Positions 22,317 through 30,222 of a stretch of DNA of 64,000 bases are shown piece after piece (the stretch's first letter is position 1; every line of letters starts with the position of its first letter). Source of the stretch: AC-32 sp963754265. Its GTDB lineage: Bacteria > Actinomycetota > Thermoleophilia > Gaiellales > Gaiellaceae. The notes beneath the pieces were generated by a model, which ran no database searches, had not been told where the DNA came from, and was given only the letters and a program-made list of their open reading frames with translations. The stretch is from contig CAVWFB010000016.1 of assembly GCA_963754265.1 (NCBI GenBank), forward strand, positions 372,001 to 436,000. Direction: 5' to 3'. The position numbers were made by a program, and so were the translations under genes.

Positions 22317-24674
22317 TCAGATGTAGGCCTTGCGGCTGAGCCAGCGCAGCGAGAAGTAGCCCCAGATCGGGGGCAGGTAGAACGTGCAGAGCCGTTGGGT
22401 CAAGGCGATCGCGAAGGCCGTGGACTCGTCCACCCCCATCGCCACGAGGCCCGCCGTTAGGGTCGCCTCGGCGGCTCCGATCCCGCCGGGCACCGGGATG
22501 AAGCCCGACAGGACCGAGGCGCCCGTGTTGACGAGGATGAGCTGCGCCAGCGAGAGGTCGACGCCGTAGGCATGGCACGTGGCACCGAGAGCGATCGCGT
22601 ACAGCACCTCGGACCCGACGTTTCCGCCGAAGAGCTCCAGTCGCTTCCGTCGGTTGCGGATCACCCTCCAGAGGCTGGTGCATCCTTGCTTGAACGGCGG
22701 CACGACCTTGGCTCGGAGCTTCGGGACCGCCAGCATCACCGTGATGCTGACCGCGAGCGCGATCACGATTGCCGCGATCAGGCGCCCGTCGGGAGCCCCG
22801 AAGTGCAACTGGCTGGTATCGATCTTCCCCCTGACAAAGGGAATCGCCAGGAGCAGGAGCGCAACCTGGACGACGGTCTCGGAGGCGTCGTCCACCGCTC
22901 CGGCCGCCACCGCCTCCGGCGTGGGCACTCCCATCCGCTGCAGGAAGCGGAGGTTCATGGCGATACGGCCGGCCGAGCTCGGCACCGTCAGGTTGATGAA
23001 CTTGATCGCCGACTGCAAGACGACGCACGGAAGCAGCGGCAGCGGCTCCAACACTGTTCCCCTGACCGAGATTCCCGAGCCGACGAACGTGAGCTGCGCG
23101 AGGATCAGCGCGACGACGACCCACGCGATGTCTGCGCTGCGAAGCTCGTCGGCGATCGTGCCGAAGCCGATGTCGGCGAGCTGCGTGATGACCCCGTAGG
23201 CGGCGATTCCGATCAGCGCCGTCATCAGGAGCTTCTTGACGCTGACCCGGGCCATCGGCTCGAGCTCGGGCGGCTTCTCGCGGCCGGTAGCCGTGGCTGC
23301 AGCCTGCCGCAGATCCTTGAGAGCCACCTCGTGTGCACGAGCGAGGTCGCGCACGTGGGGCGTGAGCGCCGCCCGTTGGAGGTAGGGCAGCGCCGTCCCG
23401 ACCGCGTCGGCACCGACGCCTCCCAGTGCCGCCTTCAACGCCCGGTCCGGCCCGACCAGCACCGTGGAGGCGACGAGCAGCTCGGCCACGTCGATGTCGA
23501 TCGCCGACTGCGGAGCGCCGAGCGTGGCGGCGGAGAAGTCGAGCAGCACGGGCCTGTCCGCGGTGACCACGACGTTGCTGAGGTTGAGCCTGCCGTGGGA
23601 GATGCCGGCCTCGTGTAGCCGCGCGGCCTGAGCCCAGAGCTCCTCGAGCGTCGCGTCCGACACTTCCTCGGCACTCTCGAGCGGGTCGGCGTCGGGCTCG
23701 CGCGTGACGACGAGCGCATCGCCGTCCGGCCCCAAGGCCGCCGTCACCACCTCGGCGACCCGGACCCCGGCCTGTGCAGCCAACAGCCCGGCGAGCGCCT
23801 CGTGCTCGACCTGCTCCAGCCGGCCGACGGCCACGCTCCTCGGTGGGTCCCGGTAGGCGAGCGCCCGCCAGCGTCGGACGATCTTCTGGGTGTCCTGCGC
23901 GTCCCGGCCGAGCACCCTCGCCTTCAGGGGGCGTCCCTCGGGGTCCTCGGCGACGTACGCGGCCGAGCCCATTCGTTGCCGCATCGAGACCTTCAGGCCG
24001 TCCACCTCGACGCCGAGCGAGGCCAGGGCTTGGCGCACCTGCTTCGCCGGCGGCACGCCGGCCGCGGTCCCGAACGCCAGTCGCACCAGTACGCCGGCTC
24101 CCAGCCCGAGCGCAAGAGCACCGAGGACATCCGAGGGGAGAGCCGCGCCGAAAACGACCGCGCCCACCGCGGCGAGGACGACGAGCCAGTCGGCGAGCAG
24201 GCGAACCGGCCTGACCAGCTCCGGGCCGGCCACCGCGACGACTGCGGAGACGGCAGCGATCCGCAGCTCGGGAAAGCCCCAGCGCGACAGGACGTGCGGC
24301 TCGATCACGAGCCAATCCGACTCGACGAGACCGCCGAGCAGGATCCCGATCCCGACCACCGCGACGAGCGCCAGTAACAGATCGCGAGCGAGAGCCCAGC
24401 GGCGGCCAAACAGAACTCCCACCACGATCACGAGCGCGATCACGAGCGCCCCGACGAACGCCGTTCGCCAGAGCGCCGGGGCCCACCCCAGTACCGTCGT
24501 CAGCCCCCGGGCGAGGTCCTCGTCCTGCTCGGGTGCCGAGGTGGCGACCGCAGCCGCCGCACCGGCGAGGAGCACCGCCACCGCGAGCACGATCGCGTCG
24601 ATCGTCCGCCGATTCCGCCTGCCCTCCTCGGCAGCCGTGAGCAACTCGATGTTCCACTCACCTTCAGCGGGCAC
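22317..24674 (-). CDS. Kinase-like/flippase-like membrane protein (LPG-synthase TM family)
   Basis: About 785 residues from GTG 24674, preceded by GGAGGGG. Order: one or more N-terminal helices (IVLAVAVLLAGAAAAVATS), four to six more helices, then a cytosolic kinase-like domain with a catalytic-loop analogue HEAGISHGRLNLSNVVV and LLDFSAATLG (DFS instead of DFG). It ends with an eight-helix lysylphosphatidylglycerol-synthase transmembrane domain (PSSAGRIAMNLRFLQRMG, SGFIPVPGGIGAAEATLTAG). This domain flips lipids in MprF and AglD-like proteins; no aminoacyl-transferase domain follows. It probably moves a lipid or glycolipid under control of the kinase-like part. Confidence 0.88.
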   Translation of the reverse strand: MPAEGEWNIELLTAAEEGRRNRRTIDAIVLAVAVLLAGAAAAVATSAPEQDEDLARGLTTVLGWAPALWRTAFVGALVIALVIVVGVLFGRRWALARDLLLALVAVVGIGILLGGLVESDWLVIEPHVLSRWGFPELRIAAVSAVVAVAGPELVRPVRLLADWLVVLAAVGAVVFGAALPSDVLGALALGLGAGVLVRLAFGTAAGVPPAKQVRQALASLGVEVDGLKVSMRQRMGSAAYVAEDPEGRPLKARVLGRDAQDTQKIVRRWRALAYRDPPRSVAVGRLEQVEHEALAGLLAAQAGVRVAEVVTAALGPDGDALVVTREPDADPLESAEEVSDATLEELWAQAARLHEAGISHGRLNLSNVVVTADRPVLLDFSAATLGAPQSAIDIDVAELLVASTVLVGPDRALKAALGGVGADAVGTALPYLQRAALTPHVRDLARAHEVALKDLRQAAATATGREKPPELEPMARVSVKKLLMTALIGIAAYGVITQLADIGFGTIADELRSADIAWVVVALILAQLTFVGSGISVRGTVLEPLPLLPCVVLQSAIKFINLTVPSSAGRIAMNLRFLQRMGVPTPEAVAAGAVDDASETVVQVALLLLAIPFVRGKIDTSQLHFGAPDGRLIAAIVIALAVSITVMLAVPKLRAKVVPPFKQGCTSLWRVIRNRRKRLELFGGNVGSEVLYAIALGATCHAYGVDLSLAQLILVNTGASVLSGFIPVPGGIGAAEATLTAGLVAMGVDESTAFAIALTQRLCTFYLPPIWGYFSLRWLSRKAYI

Positions 24675-24720
24675 GCGCCCCTCCAGTCTTGCGAACCGCC
24701 CAGATGCGTCGTCTCTCAGG

Positions 24721-25263
24721 TCACCTCTGGAACTGCTTGCACGAGTCGGCGCTGTCGAAGCCGTCCTTGATCGCGCTCGCGCTCGCCTGAACCGAGGACA
24801 GTGTGTTCGAGGCACTGGCGAGGAGGGAGCTCAGATCCGAGGCGAGCGGAGCCAGCTTCTGGGCGGTCTCGACCAGACCGGCTCCCTGCGGAACGCTGTC
24901 CACCGTCTGCTTCGCCTTCGTCACAGTCGCGTCGAGCTGAGAGGCAAGCGAATCGATCTGCTGCTTTGCCTGAGTGCCCGCTTCGGTATCGGGCGCCTTG
25001 GTCGCCTTCAGGTCGGTTGCGAGCTGCTGGGTCGCGTCAACTGCCGACTTCACATCCGTGTTGATCGCTCCCAGCGTTCCGGCCTGGGGCGACTGCAGCT
25101 GCGTCTTGACATCGTCCGAGGCCTTCTGAACCTCGCTCTTCCAGTCGCCGACGTCGCTGCAGACCGAGGCGGCCCACTTCTCCTCGGGAGAGCTTCCGCC
25201 ACACCCGGCCGCGACGGCCGCGAGCACCGCGGACAAGGCGACGGCTGCGGCGAAGCGTCCCAC
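24721..25263 (-). CDS. Coiled-coil lipoprotein
   Basis: A 180-residue protein from GTG 25263 with a lipobox (AVAAGC, Cys 21) at the end of a signal peptide, so it is predicted to be anchored to the outer leaflet. The mature part is almost wholly helical, with heptad-like Gln/Lys/Ala/Leu runs (QQIDSLASQLDATVTKAKQT), and holds three further Cys (in SVCSD and DSCKQ). Function unknown. It is 46 bp upstream of the flippase-like gene, same strand. Confidence 0.78.
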   Translation of the reverse strand: MGRFAAAVALSAVLAAVAAGCGGSSPEEKWAASVCSDVGDWKSEVQKASDDVKTQLQSPQAGTLGAINTDVKSAVDATQQLATDLKATKAPDTEAGTQAKQQIDSLASQLDATVTKAKQTVDSVPQGAGLVETAQKLAPLASDLSSLLASASNTLSSVQASASAIKDGFDSADSCKQFQR

Positions 25264-25289
25264 CGAGGCCGATTCTCCTTCGTGCCGGA

Positions 25290-25976
25290 TCAGCGGGTCA
25301 AGGTCTCCGCCGGCAGCGTCGGATCCCAGAGTCGAAAGCCGCCGAGGAAGGCGTTCTCGTTCGCTCCCAGCTTCGTGTTCTCCGGCAGCGCGCCGAGCTT
25401 CTTCGCGTTTCCTCCGCCCAGGACGATGTAGTCCGGCCCGAGCGCGGCCGACAGCTCCTCGATCGCCTCGAACGCCGTCTCGCGCCACTTCTTGCCGCCG
25501 AGATGCTTCCGGCCCCGCTCGCCGACGTAGTCCTCGTAGGTCGCCTTGCGGAAGGGCAGATGGGCCAGCTCCATCGGCTCCACGATCCCGTCGACGACGA
25601 GCGCCGAGCCCAGGCCGGTACCGAAGCCGAGGAAGAGCATCTTGCCGCCCTCGTAGCTCCCGAGCGCCTGCATCGCCGCGTCGTTGAACACCTTCGTCGG
25701 CTTGCCAAACGCTTCCTCGAACTCGAACCCGACCCAGCCGGGGCCAAGGTTCATCGGGTCGGTGACCACGCGGCCTTCGCGTACCGGTGCGGGAACGCCG
25801 ACCGAGACGGCGTCGTATGACCAGTCGGAGGCCAGGGCCAAGACGCCTTCGACCATCTCCTGCGGCCGGAGCGTCGGACCGGACTCGAACCGCCGGCGTT
25901 CGGCGTCTCCGCGCGAGAGCAGCAGCTTGACGTGCGAGCCGCCTACGTCGACGGCGAGGATCGTCTGCTCGGCCAC
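25290..25976 (-). CDS. ROK-family kinase, probable polyphosphate glucokinase
   Basis: A 228-residue sugar kinase from GTG 25976 (AEQTILAVDVGGSHVKLLLS). The phosphate-1 motif DVGGSHVK, the phosphate-2 motif LGFGTGLGSALVVDG and the short length fit actinobacterial polyphosphate/ATP glucokinases (PpgK-like). It phosphorylates glucose with polyphosphate and/or ATP; donor preference cannot be read from sequence. A TTG- or GTG-initiated longer form of up to 16 residues is possible. 26 bp separate it from the lipoprotein gene. Confidence 0.8.
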   Translation of the reverse strand: MAEQTILAVDVGGSHVKLLLSRGDAERRRFESGPTLRPQEMVEGVLALASDWSYDAVSVGVPAPVREGRVVTDPMNLGPGWVGFEFEEAFGKPTKVFNDAAMQALGSYEGGKMLFLGFGTGLGSALVVDGIVEPMELAHLPFRKATYEDYVGERGRKHLGGKKWRETAFEAIEELSAALGPDYIVLGGGNAKKLGALPENTKLGANENAFLGGFRLWDPTLPAETLTR

Positions 25977-26066
25977 CCGCGAAGCTTCGACGTTCGGCGG
26001 CTCGCCGGCAACCCGGCAACACACTCGGAGAACGCGTGCATAGGTATTGCCTTAGTATCCGCGGCC

Positions 26067-26672
26067 GTGAGCGAGGCGATCGACAGAGGAGAGCTGCTCT
26101 CCGGGGGAGCGCGCGGTGCGGCCGGGCTCCTCCTCGCGGGCTCGGCGTTCGGACTGGCACCTGCGGTCGCGCGTGCGGACACGCCGTCGGACAACGACCT
26201 CGCGTACGCACGCCTGCTCGTGACGATCGAGTTGCTCGCGCTCGACTTCTACTCGGCCGCGATCTCCTCGCGGCATTTCCATGGGGCCGCACTCACGGGG
26301 CTGAGGCGCGCCCGCGCGGACGAGGCGAAGCACCGCGACGCGGCCGCAGCGGTCCTCACGTCGGCCGGGCAGGTGCCGCCGCTGGCGGACGACGTCGACT
26401 TCTCCTACCCACGGGGCTCGTTTGCGTCTCGCGCCTCGATCGCCAGGCTCGGGGCAAGGCTCGAGTCGCTCTTCCTCGGCGCCTACCTCGGCGCGGTCGA
26501 GGGCTACGAGGCGAACGCGCTCAAGCAGTCCGCGGCGCGGGCGGCGGCGAGCGAAGCACAGCACCTGAGCGTGTTCACGGCCGAGGCGCGAGGCGAGCGC
26601 CTGGGACCGGCATTTCCCAAGGCACTTGCGATCGACCGGGTTTCCAACGCCCTGGACCGGTTCACGAGCTAG
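26067..26672 (+). CDS. Exported ferritin-like-domain protein
   Basis: A 201-residue protein from GTG 26067. The N-terminus has a signal-like hydrophobic stretch (AAGLLLAGSAFGLAPAVARA) and a predicted cleavage after ARA. The rest is a four-helix ferritin-like domain (LLVTIELLALDFYSAAISS, RADEAKHRDAAAAVLTSA, LFLGAYLGAVEGYEANAL, SEAQHLSVF). Glu/His pairs are present but not in a perfect diiron pattern. It precedes the molybdate regulator by only 13 bp and may share its transcript, although a role in molybdenum metabolism is not established. Confidence 0.75.
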   Translation: MSEAIDRGELLSGGARGAAGLLLAGSAFGLAPAVARADTPSDNDLAYARLLVTIELLALDFYSAAISSRHFHGAALTGLRRARADEAKHRDAAAAVLTSAGQVPPLADDVDFSYPRGSFASRASIARLGARLESLFLGAYLGAVEGYEANALKQSAARAAASEAQHLSVFTAEARGERLGPAFPKALAIDRVSNALDRFTS

Positions 26673-26685
26673 CGAGGAGGAGGCA

Positions 26686-27066
26686 GTGGCCAGGCAGTAC
26701 TACACCGCGAGCGATGCGGCCCACCGGCTGGGGATCAGCCTGGACACGCTGCGCCGCTGGGATCGCAGTGGGCGCATCAAGACGACGCGCGACAGCGGCA
26801 ACCGGCGTCTGGTGGCGGCGAAAGAGATCGAGCGCCTTCGAGGCAGGCAGGGCGGAGATCAGCTCAGCGCCCGGAACCGGCTTCCCGGGACGGTGAGCGA
26901 GGTCAAGGTGGACGGCCTCATCGCGCAGGTGGAGCTCGTCGTCACCGATCCGGTCCGGATCGTCGCGATCGTGACCGCCGACGCCGTCGAGGAGCTGGGC
27001 CTGCGGGAAGGAGAGCCGGCGACCGCGGTCGTGAAGGCCACCTCGGTCATGGTGGAGCACGCATGA
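26686..27066 (+). CDS. One-component molybdate regulator: MerR-type HTH plus Mop/TOBE domain
   Basis: A 126-residue protein from GTG 26686 with a GGAGGAGG ribosome site. Residues 4-54 are a MerR/excisionase-type helix-turn-helix (YTASDAAHRLGISLDTLRRW). Residues about 66-126 are a single Mop/TOBE domain (RNRLPGTVSEVKVDGLIAQV to AVVKATSVMVE), the molybdate-binding module. It probably represses or activates modABC in response to molybdate, a compact analogue of ModE. Its stop overlaps the modA ATG (ATGA). Confidence 0.9.
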   Translation: MARQYYTASDAAHRLGISLDTLRRWDRSGRIKTTRDSGNRRLVAAKEIERLRGRQGGDQLSARNRLPGTVSEVKVDGLIAQVELVVTDPVRIVAIVTADAVEELGLREGEPATAVVKATSVMVEHA

Positions 27067-27809
27067 GGTCCATCGCCGCAGCGGTCGTGATCGTCATCGT
27101 GCTCGCAAGCGGGGGCGTGGCCAGCGGGAGCTCCAAGGCGACGGTTTCCGTGTACGCAGCCGCTTCGCTCACCGAGGCGTTCCCGAAGATCGCACCGGGG
27201 GCGAAGTTCTCGTTCGCGGGCTCCAACACGCTGGCGGCGCAGATCCGGCTCGGCGCGCCGGCGGACGTCTTCGCCTCGGCGAACATGACCCTTCCCGAGC
27301 AGCTCTACAAGGACAAGCTCTGCTCGAAGCCGGTCGTGTTCACGAGGAACAGGCTCACCGTGATCGTCCCGAAGTCGAACCCGGCCAACATCCACAGCGT
27401 CTACGACCTACGTAAGCACGGGATCCGGCTCGTGATCGCAGGGCCGACCGTGCCCGTCGGGTCGTACACGCTCCAGGTGCTGAGGAACATGAACCTGACG
27501 AGCGTGCTCGCGAACGTCGTCAGCCGTGAGACCGACGTCCGCGAGGTGCTGGCCAAGATCGCGCTCGGGGAAGGCGACGCGGGCTTCGTCTACTCGACGG
27601 ACGCCAAGACGGTGCCGGGCAAGGTTCGCACGCTCAGGATCCCGGCCTGGGCGCAGCCGAAGGTGCAGTACGGGATCTGCGTCGTCTCCGCGAGCTCGAA
27701 CAAGGCGGCGGCCCGGGCGCTCGTGAAGCGGGTCACAGGTCCCGCAGGCCAGAAGATCCTGGTCAGATACGGCTTCCTGCCGCGCGTAAAGCCGAAAGCG
27801 CGACACTAG
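27063..27809 (+). CDS. modA: Molybdate ABC transporter substrate-binding protein ModA
   Basis: A 248-residue periplasmic-type binding protein with a signal peptide (residues 1-22). Family motifs are VYAAASLTEAFPKIAPG, FSFAGSNTLAAQIRLGAPAD and SRETDVREVLAKIALGEGDA, followed by AGFVYSTDAK. The Ser residues in AASLTEAF and AGSNTLAAQ contact the oxyanion. There is no lipobox Cys, so in a Gram-positive it would need another anchor or be loosely held. First gene of modABC, 4-nt overlap with its regulator. Confidence 0.95.
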   Translation: MRSIAAAVVIVIVLASGGVASGSSKATVSVYAAASLTEAFPKIAPGAKFSFAGSNTLAAQIRLGAPADVFASANMTLPEQLYKDKLCSKPVVFTRNRLTVIVPKSNPANIHSVYDLRKHGIRLVIAGPTVPVGSYTLQVLRNMNLTSVLANVVSRETDVREVLAKIALGEGDAGFVYSTDAKTVPGKVRTLRIPAWAQPKVQYGICVVSASSNKAAARALVKRVTGPAGQKILVRYGFLPRVKPKARH

Positions 27810-27815
27810 GCAGCC

Positions 27816-28637
27816 GTGCGCAAGGCAGCCTGGGCTGGCCTTGTCTTCGTTGCAGCCGCGGTAGGGCTCGGCTTCCTCGCGCTGCCGGTGGTGGCGCTCT
27901 TCACCCGTGTTCCTCCCGGTGAGCTCGTCCGCCTGCTCGGCAATCCCGTCGTCCGCGACGCGATCGTCGTCAGCCTGAAGACGACGCTGATCGCGCAGGT
28001 GCTGATCCTCCTCTTCGGGACGCCGCTCGCGTACCTTCTCGCGACGCGTCGCTTCCCCGGCCGCCCGGTCCTGGTGACGCTGGTCGAGCTGCCGCTCGTG
28101 CTGCCGCCCGCAGTCGCGGGGATCGGCCTGCTCGCCGCGCTCGGGCGCTTCGGATTGCTCGGCTCGACGCTGGACGCTTTCGGCCTACACGTGGGCTTCA
28201 CACAAACGGCCGTCGTGCTCGCGGTCGCGTTCGTCGCAGGGCCGTTCTACGTCCGGACGGCGATCGCGTCGTTCGAGGGCGTGGATCCCAACCTGGTCGC
28301 GGCCTCTCGAACGCTCGGGGCCGGCCCTGCGCGAACCTTCTTTCGCGTGGCTCTGCCGCTGGCAGGCAGCGGGCTCGCCGCCGGAGAGGCGCTGGCATTC
28401 GCCCGCGGTCTCGGCGAGTTCGGCGCGACGATCATGTTCGCCGGCAGCCTTCAGGGGGTCACCCAGACGCTGCCGCTTGCGATCTATGCTCAGTTCGAAG
28501 CCGACTTCGACGTCGCGGTTGCGATGGGTGCCCTGCTGGTCGTCGTCAGCTTCGCACTGCTCCTCTCCTTGAAGCTGGTCTTCGGATGGCAACCCTCTCA
28601 GCGGACTTCGCACTCGGTCTTCGCTCGTACGAGCTGA
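27816..28637 (+). CDS. modB: Molybdate ABC transporter permease ModB
   Basis: A 273-residue membrane protein from GTG 27816 with about six helices. The EAA loop is AASRTLGAGPARTFFRVALPLAGSG, followed by GEFGATIMFAGS, the ModB/CysU hallmark. It is slightly longer than usual at the C-terminus, where 52 nt overlap modC in another frame. Forms the translocation channel with ModC. Confidence 0.95.
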   Translation: MRKAAWAGLVFVAAAVGLGFLALPVVALFTRVPPGELVRLLGNPVVRDAIVVSLKTTLIAQVLILLFGTPLAYLLATRRFPGRPVLVTLVELPLVLPPAVAGIGLLAALGRFGLLGSTLDAFGLHVGFTQTAVVLAVAFVAGPFYVRTAIASFEGVDPNLVAASRTLGAGPARTFFRVALPLAGSGLAAGEALAFARGLGEFGATIMFAGSLQGVTQTLPLAIYAQFEADFDVAVAMGALLVVVSFALLLSLKLVFGWQPSQRTSHSVFARTS

Positions 28638-29620
28638 GGCTCGCGCTCGAGGTCGAGGGCGTCGTCGCGCTCGTCGGCCCGTCGGGTGCCGGCAAGACCA
28701 CGGTCCTGGGCGTGATCGCCGGCCTGATCCGTCCCGACTCGGGTCGTGTGGCGCTCGACGGCGAGGCCTGGCTCGACGTCGAGAGGGGCCTGAATCGAAG
28801 CCCGGAGGAGCGCCGGGTAGGGCTCGTGTTCCAGGAGTACGCCCTCTTTCCCCACCTGACCGTCCGGCAGAACGTCGCCTACTCCCGGAACGGACGCGTC
28901 GACGAGCTGCTCGAGCGCTTTCGGATCTCGCACCTCGCGAAGGAGCGGCCCGGCTCGCTGTCGGGCGGCGAGCGCCAGCGCGTCGCCCTCGCCCGCGCCC
29001 TGGCGCGCGATCCCGGCGTGCTGCTCCTCGACGAGCCGCTCGCGGCTCTGGACGCGCACACCAAGGCGTCGGTGCGAGCGGAGCTCCAGCAGCTCCTGCA
29101 CGGCCTGGACTTGCCGACCTTGATCGTGACGCACGACTACGAGGACGCGATCGCCCTCGCGGAGACGGTTGGAGTCCTGGTCGACGGCCAGCTACGCCAG
29201 GTCGGGAGCCCGGAAGAGCTGATCGCCCGCCCCCGCGACCCGTTCGTCGCCTCGTTCACCGGCGCGAACCTCCTGCACGGACGAGTTGAGGGCCCGGCGG
29301 ACAGCGACGGCCTGACCACGGTTCGCCTCGAGGGCGGCGACCTCGTCTACTCGACCGACGCCGCCGAGGGAGAGGTCGGCGTGGTGGTCCATCCCTGGGA
29401 CGTCTCGCTCGGCCAGGTACCGGCGGAGGGCTCGGCGCTCAATCTCCTCAGCGGCGAGGTGGCCTCGGTGGTGCAGGTCGGAAACCGCCTGCGCGTCCGG
29501 ATCGGGCCGCTGACCGCAGAAGTCACGGCGGCCTCGGCCGAGCGGCTCGCGCTGGAGCCCGGCCGGACCGCGTTCGCGTCGTTCAAGGCGACCGCGACGC
29601 GCCTCGTAGCGCTCTCCTAG
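28586..29620 (+). CDS. modC: Molybdate ABC transporter ATP-binding protein ModC
   Basis: A 344-residue ATPase. Walker A GPSGAGKTTV, Q-loop FQEYALFPHLTV, signature LSGGERQRVALARALARDPG, Walker B VLLLDEPLAALD and switch His (IVTHDYEDA) are all present. A C-terminal TOBE/Mop domain (after residue about 275, VASVVQVGNRLRVRIG) suggests trans-inhibition by molybdate. It starts inside the modB end, so the genes are co-translated. A hairpin overlaps its stop codon. Confidence 0.95.
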   Translation: MATLSADFALGLRSYELRLALEVEGVVALVGPSGAGKTTVLGVIAGLIRPDSGRVALDGEAWLDVERGLNRSPEERRVGLVFQEYALFPHLTVRQNVAYSRNGRVDELLERFRISHLAKERPGSLSGGERQRVALARALARDPGVLLLDEPLAALDAHTKASVRAELQQLLHGLDLPTLIVTHDYEDAIALAETVGVLVDGQLRQVGSPEELIARPRDPFVASFTGANLLHGRVEGPADSDGLTTVRLEGGDLVYSTDAAEGEVGVVVHPWDVSLGQVPAEGSALNLLSGEVASVVQVGNRLRVRIGPLTAEVTAASAERLALEPGRTAFASFKATATRLVALS

Positions 29621-29636
29621 GCCCCGGCAGGGCCTA
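29618..29636 (+). terminator. Terminator-like hairpin overlapping the modC stop
   Basis: TAGGCCC (29618-29624) pairs perfectly with GGGCCTA (29630-29636) around a 5-nt loop; the first three bases are the modC stop codon itself. No T tract follows. Probable end of the regulator-modABC transcript. Confidence 0.6.
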
Positions 29637-29705
29637 CGGCGGGGGCAGGTAGCCGGCGCCGGCCGACGCGGGAAGCCCTCCTCGCCGTGTATTCGTCCGG
29701 CTCAA

Positions 29706-30218
29706 TTGTCGCGCTTGTGGACGCACCCGATGATCGTCGATCTCGCCGCGCTCCTAGCGCCTCGAGCCGTGCTACCCGGAGTACTGGGCCTCGAGGTCGC
29801 GCTGCGCTGCTCGCTTGCCTGGCGCCGCTCCTCGCTGATGTCGCTCGTCCAAGGTGACGAGAAGAGCGGCGCGCAGCTCCTGTTCAAGGCGCTCATCGTC
29901 TGGAACTCGAACGTGATCACCTACGGCCTCTGGTACTGGGAGTTCGACCGCGGCGGCCCCGTACGCCGGCTCGAGCCCGACCCGCCGCCGCCCGACTTCC
30001 AGTTTCCGCAGATGGACAACCCGCGGCTCGCCCAGCCGGGATGGCAGGCAGAGGTCCTCGACTACATCTACGTCTCGTACACCAACTCGATCGCCTTCTC
30101 GCCCACCGACGTGCTGCCGCTCACCCGCTGGGCGAAGCTGCTGATGCTGTCGGAGTCGGCGGTCTCTGCGCTGACGGTCCTCCTGGTCGCAGCCCGCGCC
30201 GTCAACATCTTCAGGTAG
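29706..30218 (+). CDS. Membrane protein, possibly truncated at the N-terminus
   Basis: A 170-residue frame. The C-terminal 110 residues (VITYGLWYWEFDRGGPVRRL, FQFPQMDNPRLAQPGW, DYIYVSYTNSIAFSPTDVLP and RWAKLLMLSESAVSALTVLL) look like a widespread actinobacterial membrane protein of unknown function. The first 60 residues lack the hydrophobic helices I would expect and contain odd Arg/Leu runs, so the 5' part may carry a frameshift or deletion. Function unknown. Confidence 0.6.
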   Translation: MSRLWTHPMIVDLAALLAPRAVLPGVLGLEVALRCSLAWRRSSLMSLVQGDEKSGAQLLFKALIVWNSNVITYGLWYWEFDRGGPVRRLEPDPPPPDFQFPQMDNPRLAQPGWQAEVLDYIYVSYTNSIAFSPTDVLPLTRWAKLLMLSESAVSALTVLLVAARAVNIFR

Positions 30219-30222
30219 CCCG

